NCBI GenBank assembly: GCA_002337215.1
Contig: DDFO01000063.1
Span: forward strand, 7,126-35,793
DNA: 28,668 bases
Direction of reading: 5' to 3'
From: Phycisphaerales bacterium UBA1926
GTDB taxonomy: Bacteria > Planctomycetota > Phycisphaerae > Phycisphaerales > UBA1924
The notes beneath the pieces were generated by a model, which worked only from the letters and a program-made list of their open reading frames with translations, did no database searches and was not told the origin of the DNA. The position numbers and the translations under genes are program-made. Shown here piece by piece: positions 1 through 6,942 of this stretch (position 1 is the stretch's first letter; each line of letters starts with the position of its first letter).

Positions 1-42
1 CGCGGTCGCGGCGAGCGCCGCGCACAAAGTCATGGTTCTCAT
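1..42 (-). CDS. N-terminus of a probable secreted protein (partial, runs off the window)
   Basis: Reading leftward from 42, an ATG opens a 14-codon frame to the window edge (M-R-T-M-T-L-C-A-A-L-A-A-T-A): a basic residue followed by a small hydrophobic stretch, as at the start of a signal peptide. On the minus strand an AGAGAGG Shine-Dalgarno-like run lies about 8 nt before this ATG. A second in-frame ATG at 51 sits too close to that run to be preferred. The function cannot be told from 14 residues. The call rests on start context and hydrophobic character only. Confidence 0.55.
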   Translation of the reverse strand, partial: MRTMTLCAALAATA

Positions 43-130
43 CGATCTCATCCTCTCTTGATCCGTTCTGACGAACGGACCCACGTAGACACGTCTGGTT
101 CCTCAGCCGGCTTTCACCGGCTCCACTGAG
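43..130 (-). promoter_or_regulatory. Structured 5' leader of the partial secreted-protein gene
   Basis: Two inverted repeats lie directly upstream of the start at 42. TCCGTTC (62-68) pairs with GAACGGA (73-79) around a 4-nt loop. AGCCGG (105-110) pairs with CCGGCT (117-122), flanked by a further pairing between CTC (102-104) and GAG (128-130). Read on the minus strand, they would fold just ahead of the ribosome-binding site. I could not match the pattern to a riboswitch class I know. They may simply be leader hairpins. Confidence 0.35.
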
Positions 131-273
131 ACAGCATAGCGGAGCACGCACATGCCGCCAAGATCTGTCATCGCGGGTGATACCAGAAATTTGTCTCGCC
201 ACAGCATGAGCAGGCAACTGGCAGGTCCGAGTCGCTCGCCGGCTTTGGTTTTCGGACTTCGTGGGATCGTCCG

Positions 274-1101
274 CTAGAAACTGAACGGGTTGTCCAGCGG
301 GGACGGGCGTCGGCCGACGGGATCCGGGACACCGATCGCGTCCCGGCAGGCGGCGGCGAGCGCCTGGTGCAGTTTCTCGTGCTCGGGGTACGCGTCGAGT
401 GCTTCCATCATCTCATCAACGCGCCAGTGCGGATGGAGATCGGGATCGAGGTCGGCGATCGCTTTGTCGCCGAGCGCTTCGCCCGCGGACTCGAACCAGG
501 CCAGCGAGACGGGGCCTTCGTAGCCGTCCTTGGTGATGTGGTCATCGCGGCGCTCGAGCGGTCTCGGCGGATCGACCTGCACACGGATGGAGACCTCGCC
601 CACGCCGACGAGCGGCCAGAGGCCTTTGCGTGTCAGCGGTTCGCGGGCGAGGACGGCGATCGGGATCCGTCGCTTGACTGCGGTTTCGCGGAGCACGCGG
701 GCATCGGCGCCGATCATCGGGGGCTGGATGAGGTAGCAGCCGGGCTGGAGCGGGCCGCGCAGATCGCCCGGATGGGAGACGACCTGGACCGTGCCGCGCT
801 GGGACACCGCGTCGGTCGCGACCTGGCGGATCTGCCGGCGGGCTTCCTGGAGCGGGAGGCAGATGCGGGCCATGCGCTCGAAGTCGTTGTCTCGGCGGGC
901 GCGGTTGAGCGCATGAGCCGCGTCGTTGGCGGCGTCGAAATAGCGGGTCTCGGCGAGGGCGAGCGAGGCGCGGTCCATCAGCCGATCGATCGGGTGGACT
1001 TCTGTCGTGGGCCGGCCGGGGTTCGGGTCGCCCTCGGTGATCGGGTCTGGTTGGTCGCTCTGGATGGACAACGCGTCTCTCGCCTCCGCGTGAAGGTGCA
1101 T
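274..1101 (-). CDS. Conserved-looking hypothetical protein, 275 aa
   Basis: I do not recognise this protein. No signal peptide or membrane segment is evident. Residues about 40-95 are helical and alanine/arginine-rich with a TPR-like look (ALAETRYFDAANDAAHAL). Residues about 108-185 form a mixed segment with GCYLIQPPMIGADARVLRE and PLVGVGEVSIRVQVDPP, which looks like a small alpha/beta domain. The C-terminal part is acidic, then ends PSPLDNPFSF. It is the last gene of a four-gene minus-strand run (GT2, LAB_N, a 203-aa protein, this one), 69 bp after its neighbour. The ATG at 1101 has only a weak GCGGG-like ribosome site, buried in a hairpin. An internal start near residue 42 (MDRASLALAETRYF) is possible. 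Confidence 0.75.
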   Translation of the reverse strand: MHLHAEARDALSIQSDQPDPITEGDPNPGRPTTEVHPIDRLMDRASLALAETRYFDAANDAAHALNRARRDNDFERMARICLPLQEARRQIRQVATDAVSQRGTVQVVSHPGDLRGPLQPGCYLIQPPMIGADARVLRETAVKRRIPIAVLAREPLTRKGLWPLVGVGEVSIRVQVDPPRPLERRDDHITKDGYEGPVSLAWFESAGEALGDKAIADLDPDLHPHWRVDEMMEALDAYPEHEKLHQALAAACRDAIGVPDPVGRRPSPLDNPFSF

Positions 1102-1104
1102 GAA

Positions 1105-1124
1105 CCCGCATTAAAGCATGCGGG
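1105..1124. promoter_or_regulatory. Hairpin abutting the start codon of the 275-aa gene
   Basis: CCCGCAT (1105-1111) and ATGCGGG (1118-1124) form a perfect 7-bp inverted repeat with a 6-nt loop. On the minus strand it ends 3 nt before the ATG at 1101, so in mRNA it would cover the ribosome-binding site. No T-run follows, so a terminator for the upstream gene is less likely. Confidence 0.35.
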
Positions 1125-1170
1125 GGCACCATCAGCAACCAGAATCGGGTGGTGTCTTTATTCGGACGAC

Positions 1171-1782
1171 TCAGGCTCGTCCCGCCGCGGCCGTCTTCTC
1201 GAGGGTGCCCAGGAGCCCTCGCCAGCGTTCGACCTGATCGGGCATGTCGTACGCGAGCACGTCTGCGAGTGCGGAGTCGTCCTGCTCGCCAAGGGCCCGC
1301 TTGATCTCGGTGAGCTTCTCGGTGAGCCCGTCGATGATCGAACCGCCTGTGCCCGAATCGCACTCGATGGACCGGGGATCGATCGCGAGCAGCGACGAGG
1401 ACTTCTCGATGACGTCGCGGACGACGGCCCACGACTCGAGCGCGCCTCGGAGGGGGTCGATCGCCTCCTCGCGGTTGCCCGCCATGAGTTCATCGGCGGC
1501 CTCCTGGTGCCGCTGGGAGGCCTCGTCGAGCAGCGCGTGCGTGTCCGAGAGGGTCACCGCGACGAACGCGTTGGGATCAGCGGTGACGAAGCGCAGCTCC
1601 GTGAGCCCCCCGCTGTCCTTGGGCGGGTTATCGAGGATCGAATGGTCGATCGACTGCCCGTCGGCGAGGATCTCGATGACGATCCTGCCATCGGAGGCCA
1701 CAGCGGCGCGGGCGGCGGCGATGGCACCCGAGATGCTCGGCGGGTCGATTTCGATCGGACGGTCATCCAGAAGCACGCGCAT
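1171..1782 (-). CDS. Hypothetical cytoplasmic protein, 203 aa
   Basis: Unrecognised. The chosen start (MRVLLDDRPIEID) is preceded on the minus strand by AAAGAGGA at good spacing. A longer frame to 1896 would add a 38-residue proline-rich stretch lying over the upstream gene and has no such site. The N-terminal ~75 residues look like a small beta-grasp-like or alpha/beta fold (LLDDRPIEIDPPSISGAIAA, GRIVIEILADGQSID, ELRFVTADP). The remainder is predicted helical and acidic (HALLDEASQRHQEAADELMA, EKLTEIKRALGEQ). There is no signal peptide or membrane segment. The gene overlaps the end of the LAB_N gene by 20 bp, so the two are very probably co-transcribed and perhaps translationally coupled. A link to envelope glycan or lipid synthesis is suggested by neighbours only. 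Confidence 0.75.
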   Translation of the reverse strand: MRVLLDDRPIEIDPPSISGAIAAARAAVASDGRIVIEILADGQSIDHSILDNPPKDSGGLTELRFVTADPNAFVAVTLSDTHALLDEASQRHQEAADELMAGNREEAIDPLRGALESWAVVRDVIEKSSSLLAIDPRSIECDSGTGGSIIDGLTEKLTEIKRALGEQDDSALADVLAYDMPDQVERWRGLLGTLEKTAAAGRA

Positions 1783-2449
1783 GGGCGGGGTCCTCTTTCG
1801 AATTGGAGCCTTGTGAAGATCTACCGGGCCCGGCCCCGTCGGGTTCGGGTGTTGCCGTTGTATCGGCTGTTTCGGGTGATGCTGTCCGGGCGGCACGGCG
1901 GCGCTGCTTATGGATCAATCGGAGATTCCGGGCGTAGATCACCACTCCCGTGGACTGCCCGAGCACGCCCACGAAGTCGACGCGCCAGACGAAGTAAGTG
2001 AACAGGCAGATGCCCCCGATGAGGCTGAACCACCAGAAGAGCTCCGGGACGACCGACTCGCGCTTCTTCTCGCTGGTGACCCACTGGATCATCATCCGGC
2101 CGAAGAAGGCGATCTGCCCACCCAAGCCCACGGCGACCCAGACGAAATTGGTCCAGCTTGTGATGTTGAAGAAGCCGAGCAGGGTCTGTTCGAACGGGGG
2201 GCGGGCTTCCCAGGCTTGCCGCTGGGCATCGACCTGGGCCATGAACTCATCGGCGGTCATCTCGCCCAACTCGGCGAGGGGAGCCGGGTCGACGAATCGA
2301 TATCCGTTTTCGGTCCGCTCGCCGTGGAGTTGGACCGCGCCGATCCGGAGTTCGTAGTCGAACTCGGCCTTGGAGAGTGTGGGCTGGAGGACCATCCACA
2401 TGCCCACGAGGATGAGGGCGATCATGGCGAGGACGGGGCCGGCCTTCAT
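1763..2449 (-). CDS. LAB_N (lipid-A-disaccharide synthase N-terminal-like) membrane protein, 228 aa
   Basis: Integral membrane protein with one N-terminal membrane segment (about residues 5-21), an extracytoplasmic stretch of about 70 residues, then three closely spaced membrane segments (about 98-118, 137-155, 160-176). The motif IAFFGRMMIQWVTSEKKRES, followed by VVPELFWWFSLIGG and GQSTGVVIYARNL, is the hallmark of the LAB_N family. That family is named for the N-terminus of some LpxB proteins but often occurs alone. No LpxB catalytic domain is present, so disaccharide synthase activity should not be assumed. The tail (about 185-228) is polar and low complexity. The start overlaps the stop of the GT2 gene by 4 bp (ATGA), implying translational coupling. 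The pair plausibly acts on an isoprenoid- or lipid-linked sugar, with this protein as membrane partner. The family call is firm; the biochemical role is unknown. Confidence 0.85.
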   Translation of the reverse strand: MKAGPVLAMIALILVGMWMVLQPTLSKAEFDYELRIGAVQLHGERTENGYRFVDPAPLAELGEMTADEFMAQVDAQRQAWEARPPFEQTLLGFFNITSWTNFVWVAVGLGGQIAFFGRMMIQWVTSEKKRESVVPELFWWFSLIGGICLFTYFVWRVDFVGVLGQSTGVVIYARNLRLIHKQRRRAARTASPETADTTATPEPDGAGPGRSSQGSNSKEDPAHARASG

Positions 2450-3312
2450 GCGTGGACCTCGGTGGCCCGGGGCTCGTCGGCGTTCGCGCGCACGGACGCG
2501 GGTGCGATCAGTTCGCTCGTTGTGGGCCGACGCCTGCTGCGCATCCAGCGGATGGCGAGACAGTCGATGAGACCCGGGATGGCGCGTTTGGTGATGCCCA
2601 TGCCGTACTTGGTCTCGCCGTGCGCGCGGTGACGGTGGCTGACGGGGCGTTCGATGACCTTGTAGCCCAATTGGTTCGCCATCGCGGGGATGAAGCGGTG
2701 GGCACCCTTGAACTCAAGGGGGAGCTGGAGGGCGATCTCGCGCTTCATGATGCGGAGCGAGCACCCGGTGTCGGTGATGCGGTCGCCCAGGAGCCAGAGG
2801 CGGAACTTGCGGCCCACGACGGAGCCGACCTGCCGGATCCACGCATCACCCTGCCTCCGGGCGGCGGAGCGGTCGCCTTGCACGAAGTCGGCGTCCTCGT
2901 CGAGCATCGCCTGATAGAGCTTCGGATAGTCGGCGGGGTCGTTCTGCAGGTCGGCGTCGAGGACGGCGATGAGGTCGCCCCGGGCGGCGCGGAAGCCGGC
3001 GTGGAAGGCGGCGGACTGGCCGTTGCCCTTGCCGGGCGGCGTGCCGGTCATCGCGACGCAGCGGAGCCAGGGGTTGGTGTGCATCGCCTCGATCGTGCGC
3101 GCGCGGGTCGCGTCGGTGGATCCGTCGTCGACGATGATGAACTCGAAGGGGACACCGATGGCCTTGCAGGCCTCGCCGACCTGCCTGACGAGTTCGGGGA
3201 TGTTGCCCTCTTCGTTGTGCGCGGGGGCGACGACGCTGAGCGTGATGGACGCCTGATCGGGCTCGCCCGCCCGGTGCGCTGCTGAGATGTCCTGTGGAGG
3301 ACCGGGATTCAT
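2446..3312 (-). CDS. Family 2 glycosyltransferase, DPMS/ArnC-like, 288 aa
   Basis: GT-A-fold glycosyltransferase that probably transfers a sugar from a nucleotide donor to a polyprenyl phosphate or similar lipid. Visible motifs (numbered from the GTG at 3315) are VVAPAHNEEGNIPEL at about 28-42, IIVDDGSTDATR (nucleotide binding) at 60-71, the DADLQNDP box carrying the metal-binding D-x-D at about 120-127, the acceptor-side DTGCSLRIMKRE at 182-193, and HRHRAHGETKYG at 227-238. These are typical of the dolichyl-phosphate-mannose-synthase-like subgroup. Unlike ArnC/GtrB there are no two C-terminal membrane helices. The adjacent LAB_N gene may supply the membrane anchor. I place the start at the ATG (3312), immediately after an in-frame GTG at 3315. 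Neither has a clear Shine-Dalgarno. It is the first gene of the minus-strand run. Substrate not determinable. Confidence 0.88.
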   Translation of the reverse strand: MNPGPPQDISAAHRAGEPDQASITLSVVAPAHNEEGNIPELVRQVGEACKAIGVPFEFIIVDDGSTDATRARTIEAMHTNPWLRCVAMTGTPPGKGNGQSAAFHAGFRAARGDLIAVLDADLQNDPADYPKLYQAMLDEDADFVQGDRSAARRQGDAWIRQVGSVVGRKFRLWLLGDRITDTGCSLRIMKREIALQLPLEFKGAHRFIPAMANQLGYKVIERPVSHRHRAHGETKYGMGITKRAIPGLIDCLAIRWMRSRRRPTTSELIAPASVRANADEPRATEVHA

Positions 3313-3385
3313 CACGAAGAATAGACGACGGGGAGGATTCGGGGCCGGGTTCCGGGCTGCGTGCGAGCGGTTTGGTGTGAAGGGG

Positions 3386-3465
3386 CGTCGGAACTCGAAC
3401 GCCCGACGGCGTGGATCCTCGAATGAAGATCCCTAGAATTGTTCCAGATTACTGATTTGATCTGG
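3386..3465. promoter_or_regulatory. Cluster of inverted repeats between the GT2 and ferredoxin genes
   Basis: Three consecutive inverted repeats lie in this divergent gap: CGTCGG (3386-3391)/CCGACG (3403-3408), GGATC (3413-3417)/GATCC (3428-3432) and CCAGAT (3444-3449)/ATCTGG (3460-3465). A TAGAAT at 3434-3439 would make a good -10 element for the ferredoxin gene, but no convincing -35 lies 17 bp upstream. They could be operators or leader hairpins. No known element is recognised. Confidence 0.3.
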
Positions 3466-3539
3466 TGTACGCACCGGATCAATCGACGATGCGTCGAGCA
3501 CATCGACCACTGAACACCGAAACGCCGAGGACTTCGACG

Positions 3540-3956
3540 ATGCACATGAAAGCGAGCGACCACCCCAAGGGCCCGATGGAGATCCCGGTGACGATCATCC
3601 TCGAGGATCCGACCGGGATGAACGAGGACGGCTCCGACAAACGCGAGCACGAGGTGATGGCGGCCGAGGGCGAGCACCTGCTCGAGGTTGCTATTCGGAA
3701 TGGTGTGAACATCGAGCACGCGTGCGGTGGCGTGTGCGCGTGCTCGACGTGCCACGTGTATGTCGAACAGGGGATGGAGTGCCTGAGCGAGGCGACGGAG
3801 GCGGAGGAGGACCGGGTGGAGGAAGCGCCGGGGATCCAGATCAACAGCCGGTTGAGCTGCCAGTGCGACATCGAGAAGGCGGCGGCGGGCGGGAAGCCGA
3901 TCGTGATGCGGGTGCCGGCGTGGAACCGGAACGCGGTGAAGGAAGTGCCGCACTAG
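3540..3956 (+). CDS. 2Fe-2S ferredoxin, ISC/adrenodoxin type, 138 aa
   Basis: Small soluble electron carrier. Cluster ligands are C62, C68, C71 and C107, spaced C-x5-C-x2-C-x35-C (ACGGVCACSTCHVYV and RLSCQC). This matches the vertebrate-type/ISC ferredoxins (E. coli Fdx) rather than plant-type ones. Two extra cysteines, C66 and C109, flank ligands. An N-terminal extension of about 13 residues precedes MEIPVTIILEDP, and the C-terminus ends VMRVPAWNRNAVKEVPH. The ATG at 3540 is chosen because GAGG stands about 9 nt upstream. An earlier in-frame ATG at 3465 falls inside the inverted-repeat region without a ribosome site. No isc genes (iscS, iscU, hscA) are adjacent, so the redox partner is unknown. 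The gene stands alone, divergent from the GT2 run. Confidence 0.93.
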   Translation: MHMKASDHPKGPMEIPVTIILEDPTGMNEDGSDKREHEVMAAEGEHLLEVAIRNGVNIEHACGGVCACSTCHVYVEQGMECLSEATEAEEDRVEEAPGIQINSRLSCQCDIEKAAAGGKPIVMRVPAWNRNAVKEVPH

Positions 3957-3961
3957 GTTTC

Positions 3962-3979
3962 TCGCCGGGTTATCGGCGA
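3962..3979 (+). terminator. Possible weak terminator hairpin after the ferredoxin gene
   Basis: TCGCCG (3962-3967) and CGGCGA (3974-3979) form a 6-bp stem with a 6-nt loop, starting 6 nt after the ferredoxin stop. No T-tract follows, so termination here would be weak or factor-dependent. Confidence 0.35.
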
Positions 3980-4007
3980 ATGCGTTCTTGGATCGAATGC
4001 GATCTTG
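3978..4007. repeat. Two-copy direct repeat, 17-bp period
   Basis: GAATGCGTTCTTG (3978-3990) is repeated as GAATGCGATCTTG (3995-4007) with one mismatch, about 110 bp before the secreted propeller-like protein. It could be paired regulator-binding half-sites or a chance duplication. Confidence 0.4.
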
Positions 4008-4114
4008 AGGGCTCACCCTCTCGATGAATGGTCGCATCGCGCCGGAACGCATCTCGGTGCGCGCGCTCGCGGGTACGATCGCCTGCGGCCTGCACGGCAT
4101 GCGAGGGAGGCGAG

Positions 4115-5572
4115 ATGACACCAAGGTCCAGACTGGGAACGAACGCTGCATGTCTGCTTGCGGTGGTCGTTGCGTGGGGTGCGATCGGGGCGTCCGGAGC
4201 GGCATCGGCGGGCGATGGCTGCTCGCCGCGATGGGCGGACTTCGAAGGCCCGGATCGGTTCGTGCAGGACCTGCTTGTGCACGACGATGGATCGGGCCCG
4301 GCGTTGTTCATCGCTGGGAACAACGCGACAATCAATGGCAAGTCGGGCGGAAACGCAATCACGAAGTGGGACGGGACGACGCTTACACCGCTCATGGATC
4401 AGAATGGCCTCGGCATCGAGGGGCAGGATGTCTCGAGGATCGCGGTTTTCGACAGCGGGAGCGGCCCGGAGTTGATCGCCGCCGGTCAGTTCTGGCGAGC
4501 GGGGGGCCAGCCAACGAGCCAGGGCATCGCGAAATGGGACGGAACCGGTTGGGAAGTCATCCAGGACACTTCGCTTCCGCTGCCGCTCACGAATGGTGGC
4601 AGCCCTGGCGTGCGTGCTCTGTTTCCATATGACGATGGGAACGGTGAAATGTTGTACGCGGTGGGCGGGGCGCCTGTCACATTTTCAGTGGGGCCGAACG
4701 AGCCGTACAGTGTCGCGCGGTGGGATGGGGAGGGTTGGTTTCCGACGAGCGATTCCGATGGCCTGGGACCGTTCCGCCGAACCTACGCGGGAGCCTCATT
4801 TGACGATGGGACGGGCGAGGCGCTGTATGTCAGCGGGATCAGCTTCGAGCCCGAGTTCGACTCGGTGAAGATCGCGAAGTGGGACGGTGAATCATGGTCA
4901 GTGCTTCCCGACCCGCCGGGCTACTCGGGCTTTCCAACGGTCGAACCCAATTCGCTCGCGGTCTTTGATGATGGCACCGGGCCCAGGCTCTTTGCGGGCC
5001 TCGCAGGGCTCGGCCCGGGCGGCTTTGATCATTCTTCGCTCGCTGCGTGGGACGGGACCGCTTGGGAGATCATCACTGATCAGATCGACAATCGCATCAG
5101 GCGACTGCAGGTGGTCGACCTCGGTGATGGACCGAAGCTCGCGGTGCTGGGCGATTTCATAGCGATCAACGGCGAGTTGATGAAGGGCCTTGCCACGTGG
5201 GATGGTACGAGTTTCTCCTCGTTCACGGACGATGGGGGCACGGGTGTCGGCGGAGGCTTTGTCGGCGGGGGCTTGGTCTGGTCACTTGCGACGTTCGATG
5301 CCGGAAGTGGCACCGATTTGTACCTCGGCGGAGTATTCACCAACGCCGGCAACATCGATGTGGTGGGGTTCGCGAAGTGGGATCTGTGCCTGCCGGGACC
5401 GTGCGTTGCGGATCTCGATCCGGACGGCATCCTTGACCTTTCCGATATCTCACTCTTCGTCACCGGGTTCTCGTCGCTCGATCCCGTCGCGGATCTCGCC
5501 GAGCCGTTCGGGACTTTCGATCTTGCCGACATTTCGGTGTTCGTGACGGCGTTTTCTGCCGGTTGTCCGTGA
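4115..5572 (+). CDS. Secreted seven-repeat (propeller-like) protein with GC-type dockerin tail, 485 aa
   Basis: The signal peptide spans about residues 1-32 (AACLLAVVVAWGAIGASGA, cut near ASAG). The mature body has seven W-D motifs at about residues 85, 141, 203, 256, 312, 363 and 423. Five to six are full units of the form D-D-G-x-G-x-x-L-Y-x-x-G-x-F followed by I-A-K-W-D-G-x-x-W, at about 50-60-residue spacing. This is what a seven-bladed beta-propeller would give. The C-terminal ~55 residues are a two-repeat EF-hand-like tail: CVADLDPDGILDLSDISLF, then DLAEPFGTFDLADISVF, ending SAGCP. The ATG at 4115 follows an AGGGAGG ribosome site. A longer frame from 4028 adds only a basic non-signal stretch. 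Likely cell-surface or extracellular. The ligand is unknown and no catalytic motif is visible. Confidence 0.88.
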   Translation: MTPRSRLGTNAACLLAVVVAWGAIGASGAASAGDGCSPRWADFEGPDRFVQDLLVHDDGSGPALFIAGNNATINGKSGGNAITKWDGTTLTPLMDQNGLGIEGQDVSRIAVFDSGSGPELIAAGQFWRAGGQPTSQGIAKWDGTGWEVIQDTSLPLPLTNGGSPGVRALFPYDDGNGEMLYAVGGAPVTFSVGPNEPYSVARWDGEGWFPTSDSDGLGPFRRTYAGASFDDGTGEALYVSGISFEPEFDSVKIAKWDGESWSVLPDPPGYSGFPTVEPNSLAVFDDGTGPRLFAGLAGLGPGGFDHSSLAAWDGTAWEIITDQIDNRIRRLQVVDLGDGPKLAVLGDFIAINGELMKGLATWDGTSFSSFTDDGGTGVGGGFVGGGLVWSLATFDAGSGTDLYLGGVFTNAGNIDVVGFAKWDLCLPGPCVADLDPDGILDLSDISLFVTGFSSLDPVADLAEPFGTFDLADISVFVTAFSAGCP

Positions 5573-5590
5573 AGGCGAACGCGTGGTAAT

Positions 5591-5623
5591 CGGGCTCGGG
5601 CACGTTCATCGCCGCCCGACCCG
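5591..5623 (+). terminator. Imperfect GC hairpin after the propeller-like gene
   Basis: CGGG-C-TCGGGC (5591-5601, one bulged C) pairs with GCCCGA-CCCG (5614-5623) around a 12-nt loop, 18 nt after the stop codon. No U-rich tail follows, so it is at best a non-canonical terminator. Confidence 0.35.
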
Positions 5624-5723
5624 TCCATTGCATCGATCCGGGCGTCTATCCTTGTGCCTCTACAGACCCGTACTCGGGCGCTGCGCGGCGTCTCTCCGCG
5701 GGCGGCACAGGGGATGACGATCC

Positions 5724-6905
5724 ATGGCCAAGACGCTGACGACCGCGACGCACGAGTTTGAGAAACTGGACCGGTGCGGGGACCTCCCCCACCGCCCCCG
5801 GGTGCTCTTGGGCAAGATGGGCCTGGACGGGCACGACCGGGGGGTCAAGGTCATCGCGCGGGCGCTGCGGGACTCGGGGGCCCACGTCATCTACTCGGGG
5901 CTCTGGCAGACGCCCATGTCGCTCGCGATCTCGGCCCGCGACGAGGACTGCGATGTCATCGCGGCGAGCATGATGAGCAACAGCCACCTGACGCTGGGCC
6001 CCAAACTGCTCGAGTCGCTGAAGACCGTTGGACGCAGGGATATCCCGGTGTACATGGGCGGGATTCTTCCCGCGGAGGACATCGAGACGCTGAAGGCAAA
6101 GGGCGTCGCGGCGTGCTTCCCGACGGGGACGGGTCTGATGGACATCGTCAACGCGGTGCGCGGGGCGACGGAATCGCACGCGGAGATGGTCCCGAGCGAC
6201 AACGTGTCGGCACAGCTCGCCCGGGACATCAGCAGGCTGCACAACGACGGGGTGAGCCGCGCGGGGGCGAAGAAGCGCAGGCCGAAGCGGGTGATCGGCA
6301 TCACCGGCTCGCCCGGTGCGGGCAAGAGCACGCTGGTCGCGCAGCTCGTCGGGGAGTACACGAGGCGGGCGGAAGCGGGCGGCGAGGGCTCGTCGGCTGG
6401 TGGGCGCTGCGCGATCGTCGCCTTCGATCCCAAGAGCCCGATCACCGGGGGCGCGCTGCTGGGCGATCGGCTGCGGGTGGACTTCAACAATCTGGGCGAG
6501 AAGGTGTTCTATCGGTCGCTCGCGATCGGGGGCGAGGACTACCACGCGGTGGACGAGATCATCGAGCTCATCGGCGGGGCGTGCGAGGGCGACGACCCGC
6601 AGACCGGCGCGTACGACACGGTGTTCGTCGAGACGGTCGGGGCCGGGCAGAACGAGGTGAAGATTCGCGATCATGTCGACAGGACGGCGGTCGTGCTGAC
6701 GCCCGGCATGGGCGACGCGGTGCAGATGGACAAGGCGGGGATCCTCGAGATCGCGGACCTTTTCGTGTGCAACAAAGCGGACCACCCCGGCGAGAACGAG
6801 CTCGTGCGCGACCTCAAGGACATCGCGGGAAGCCGGAAGATTGTCGAGACGGTCGCGACGCGAGCGCAGGGTGTGCCCGAGCTGCTGGACATGCTGCTCG
6901 CGTGA
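5724..6905 (+). CDS. Fused cobalamin-binding domain and MeaB/ArgK-type GTPase, 393 aa
   Basis: Residues about 24-150 are a B12-binding Rossmann domain of the methylmalonyl-CoA-mutase type: KMGLDGHDRGVKVIARAL contains D-x-H-x-x-G with axial-ligand H37, then SMMSNSHLTLGPKL and YMGGILPAED. Residues about 188-393 are a G3E-family chaperone GTPase: Walker A GITGSPGAGKST (192-203), FDPKSPITGGALLGDR, VFVETVGAGQNEVKI (switch II region) and NKAD (350-353). The family loads cobalamin onto, protects and reactivates acyl-CoA mutases. This order (B12 domain, then G domain) is that of the first two domains of IcmF, but the mutase TIM-barrel is absent. Translation stops cleanly and the next gene lies on the opposite strand. 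The catalytic subunit must be elsewhere, if present. The ATG at 5724 has an AGGGGA site about 11 nt upstream. Confidence 0.9.
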   Translation: MAKTLTTATHEFEKLDRCGDLPHRPRVLLGKMGLDGHDRGVKVIARALRDSGAHVIYSGLWQTPMSLAISARDEDCDVIAASMMSNSHLTLGPKLLESLKTVGRRDIPVYMGGILPAEDIETLKAKGVAACFPTGTGLMDIVNAVRGATESHAEMVPSDNVSAQLARDISRLHNDGVSRAGAKKRRPKRVIGITGSPGAGKSTLVAQLVGEYTRRAEAGGEGSSAGGRCAIVAFDPKSPITGGALLGDRLRVDFNNLGEKVFYRSLAIGGEDYHAVDEIIELIGGACEGDDPQTGAYDTVFVETVGAGQNEVKIRDHVDRTAVVLTPGMGDAVQMDKAGILEIADLFVCNKADHPGENELVRDLKDIAGSRKIVETVATRAQGVPELLDMLLA

Positions 6906-6942
6906 ACGCGACCGCGGCCCGCCTGTCGGCCCGGGGCTTGCG

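Noticed and set aside
367..2001. 544-codon plus-strand open frame
   Set aside because: It runs antisense through three minus-strand genes with overlapping starts and good ribosome sites, and shows no family motif.
3380..3435. tRNA-like fragment (TTCGAGT on the minus strand inside a stem)
   Set aside because: The surrounding stem does not give a five-base T-stem with correct pairing, and no acceptor, D or anticodon arm can be built.
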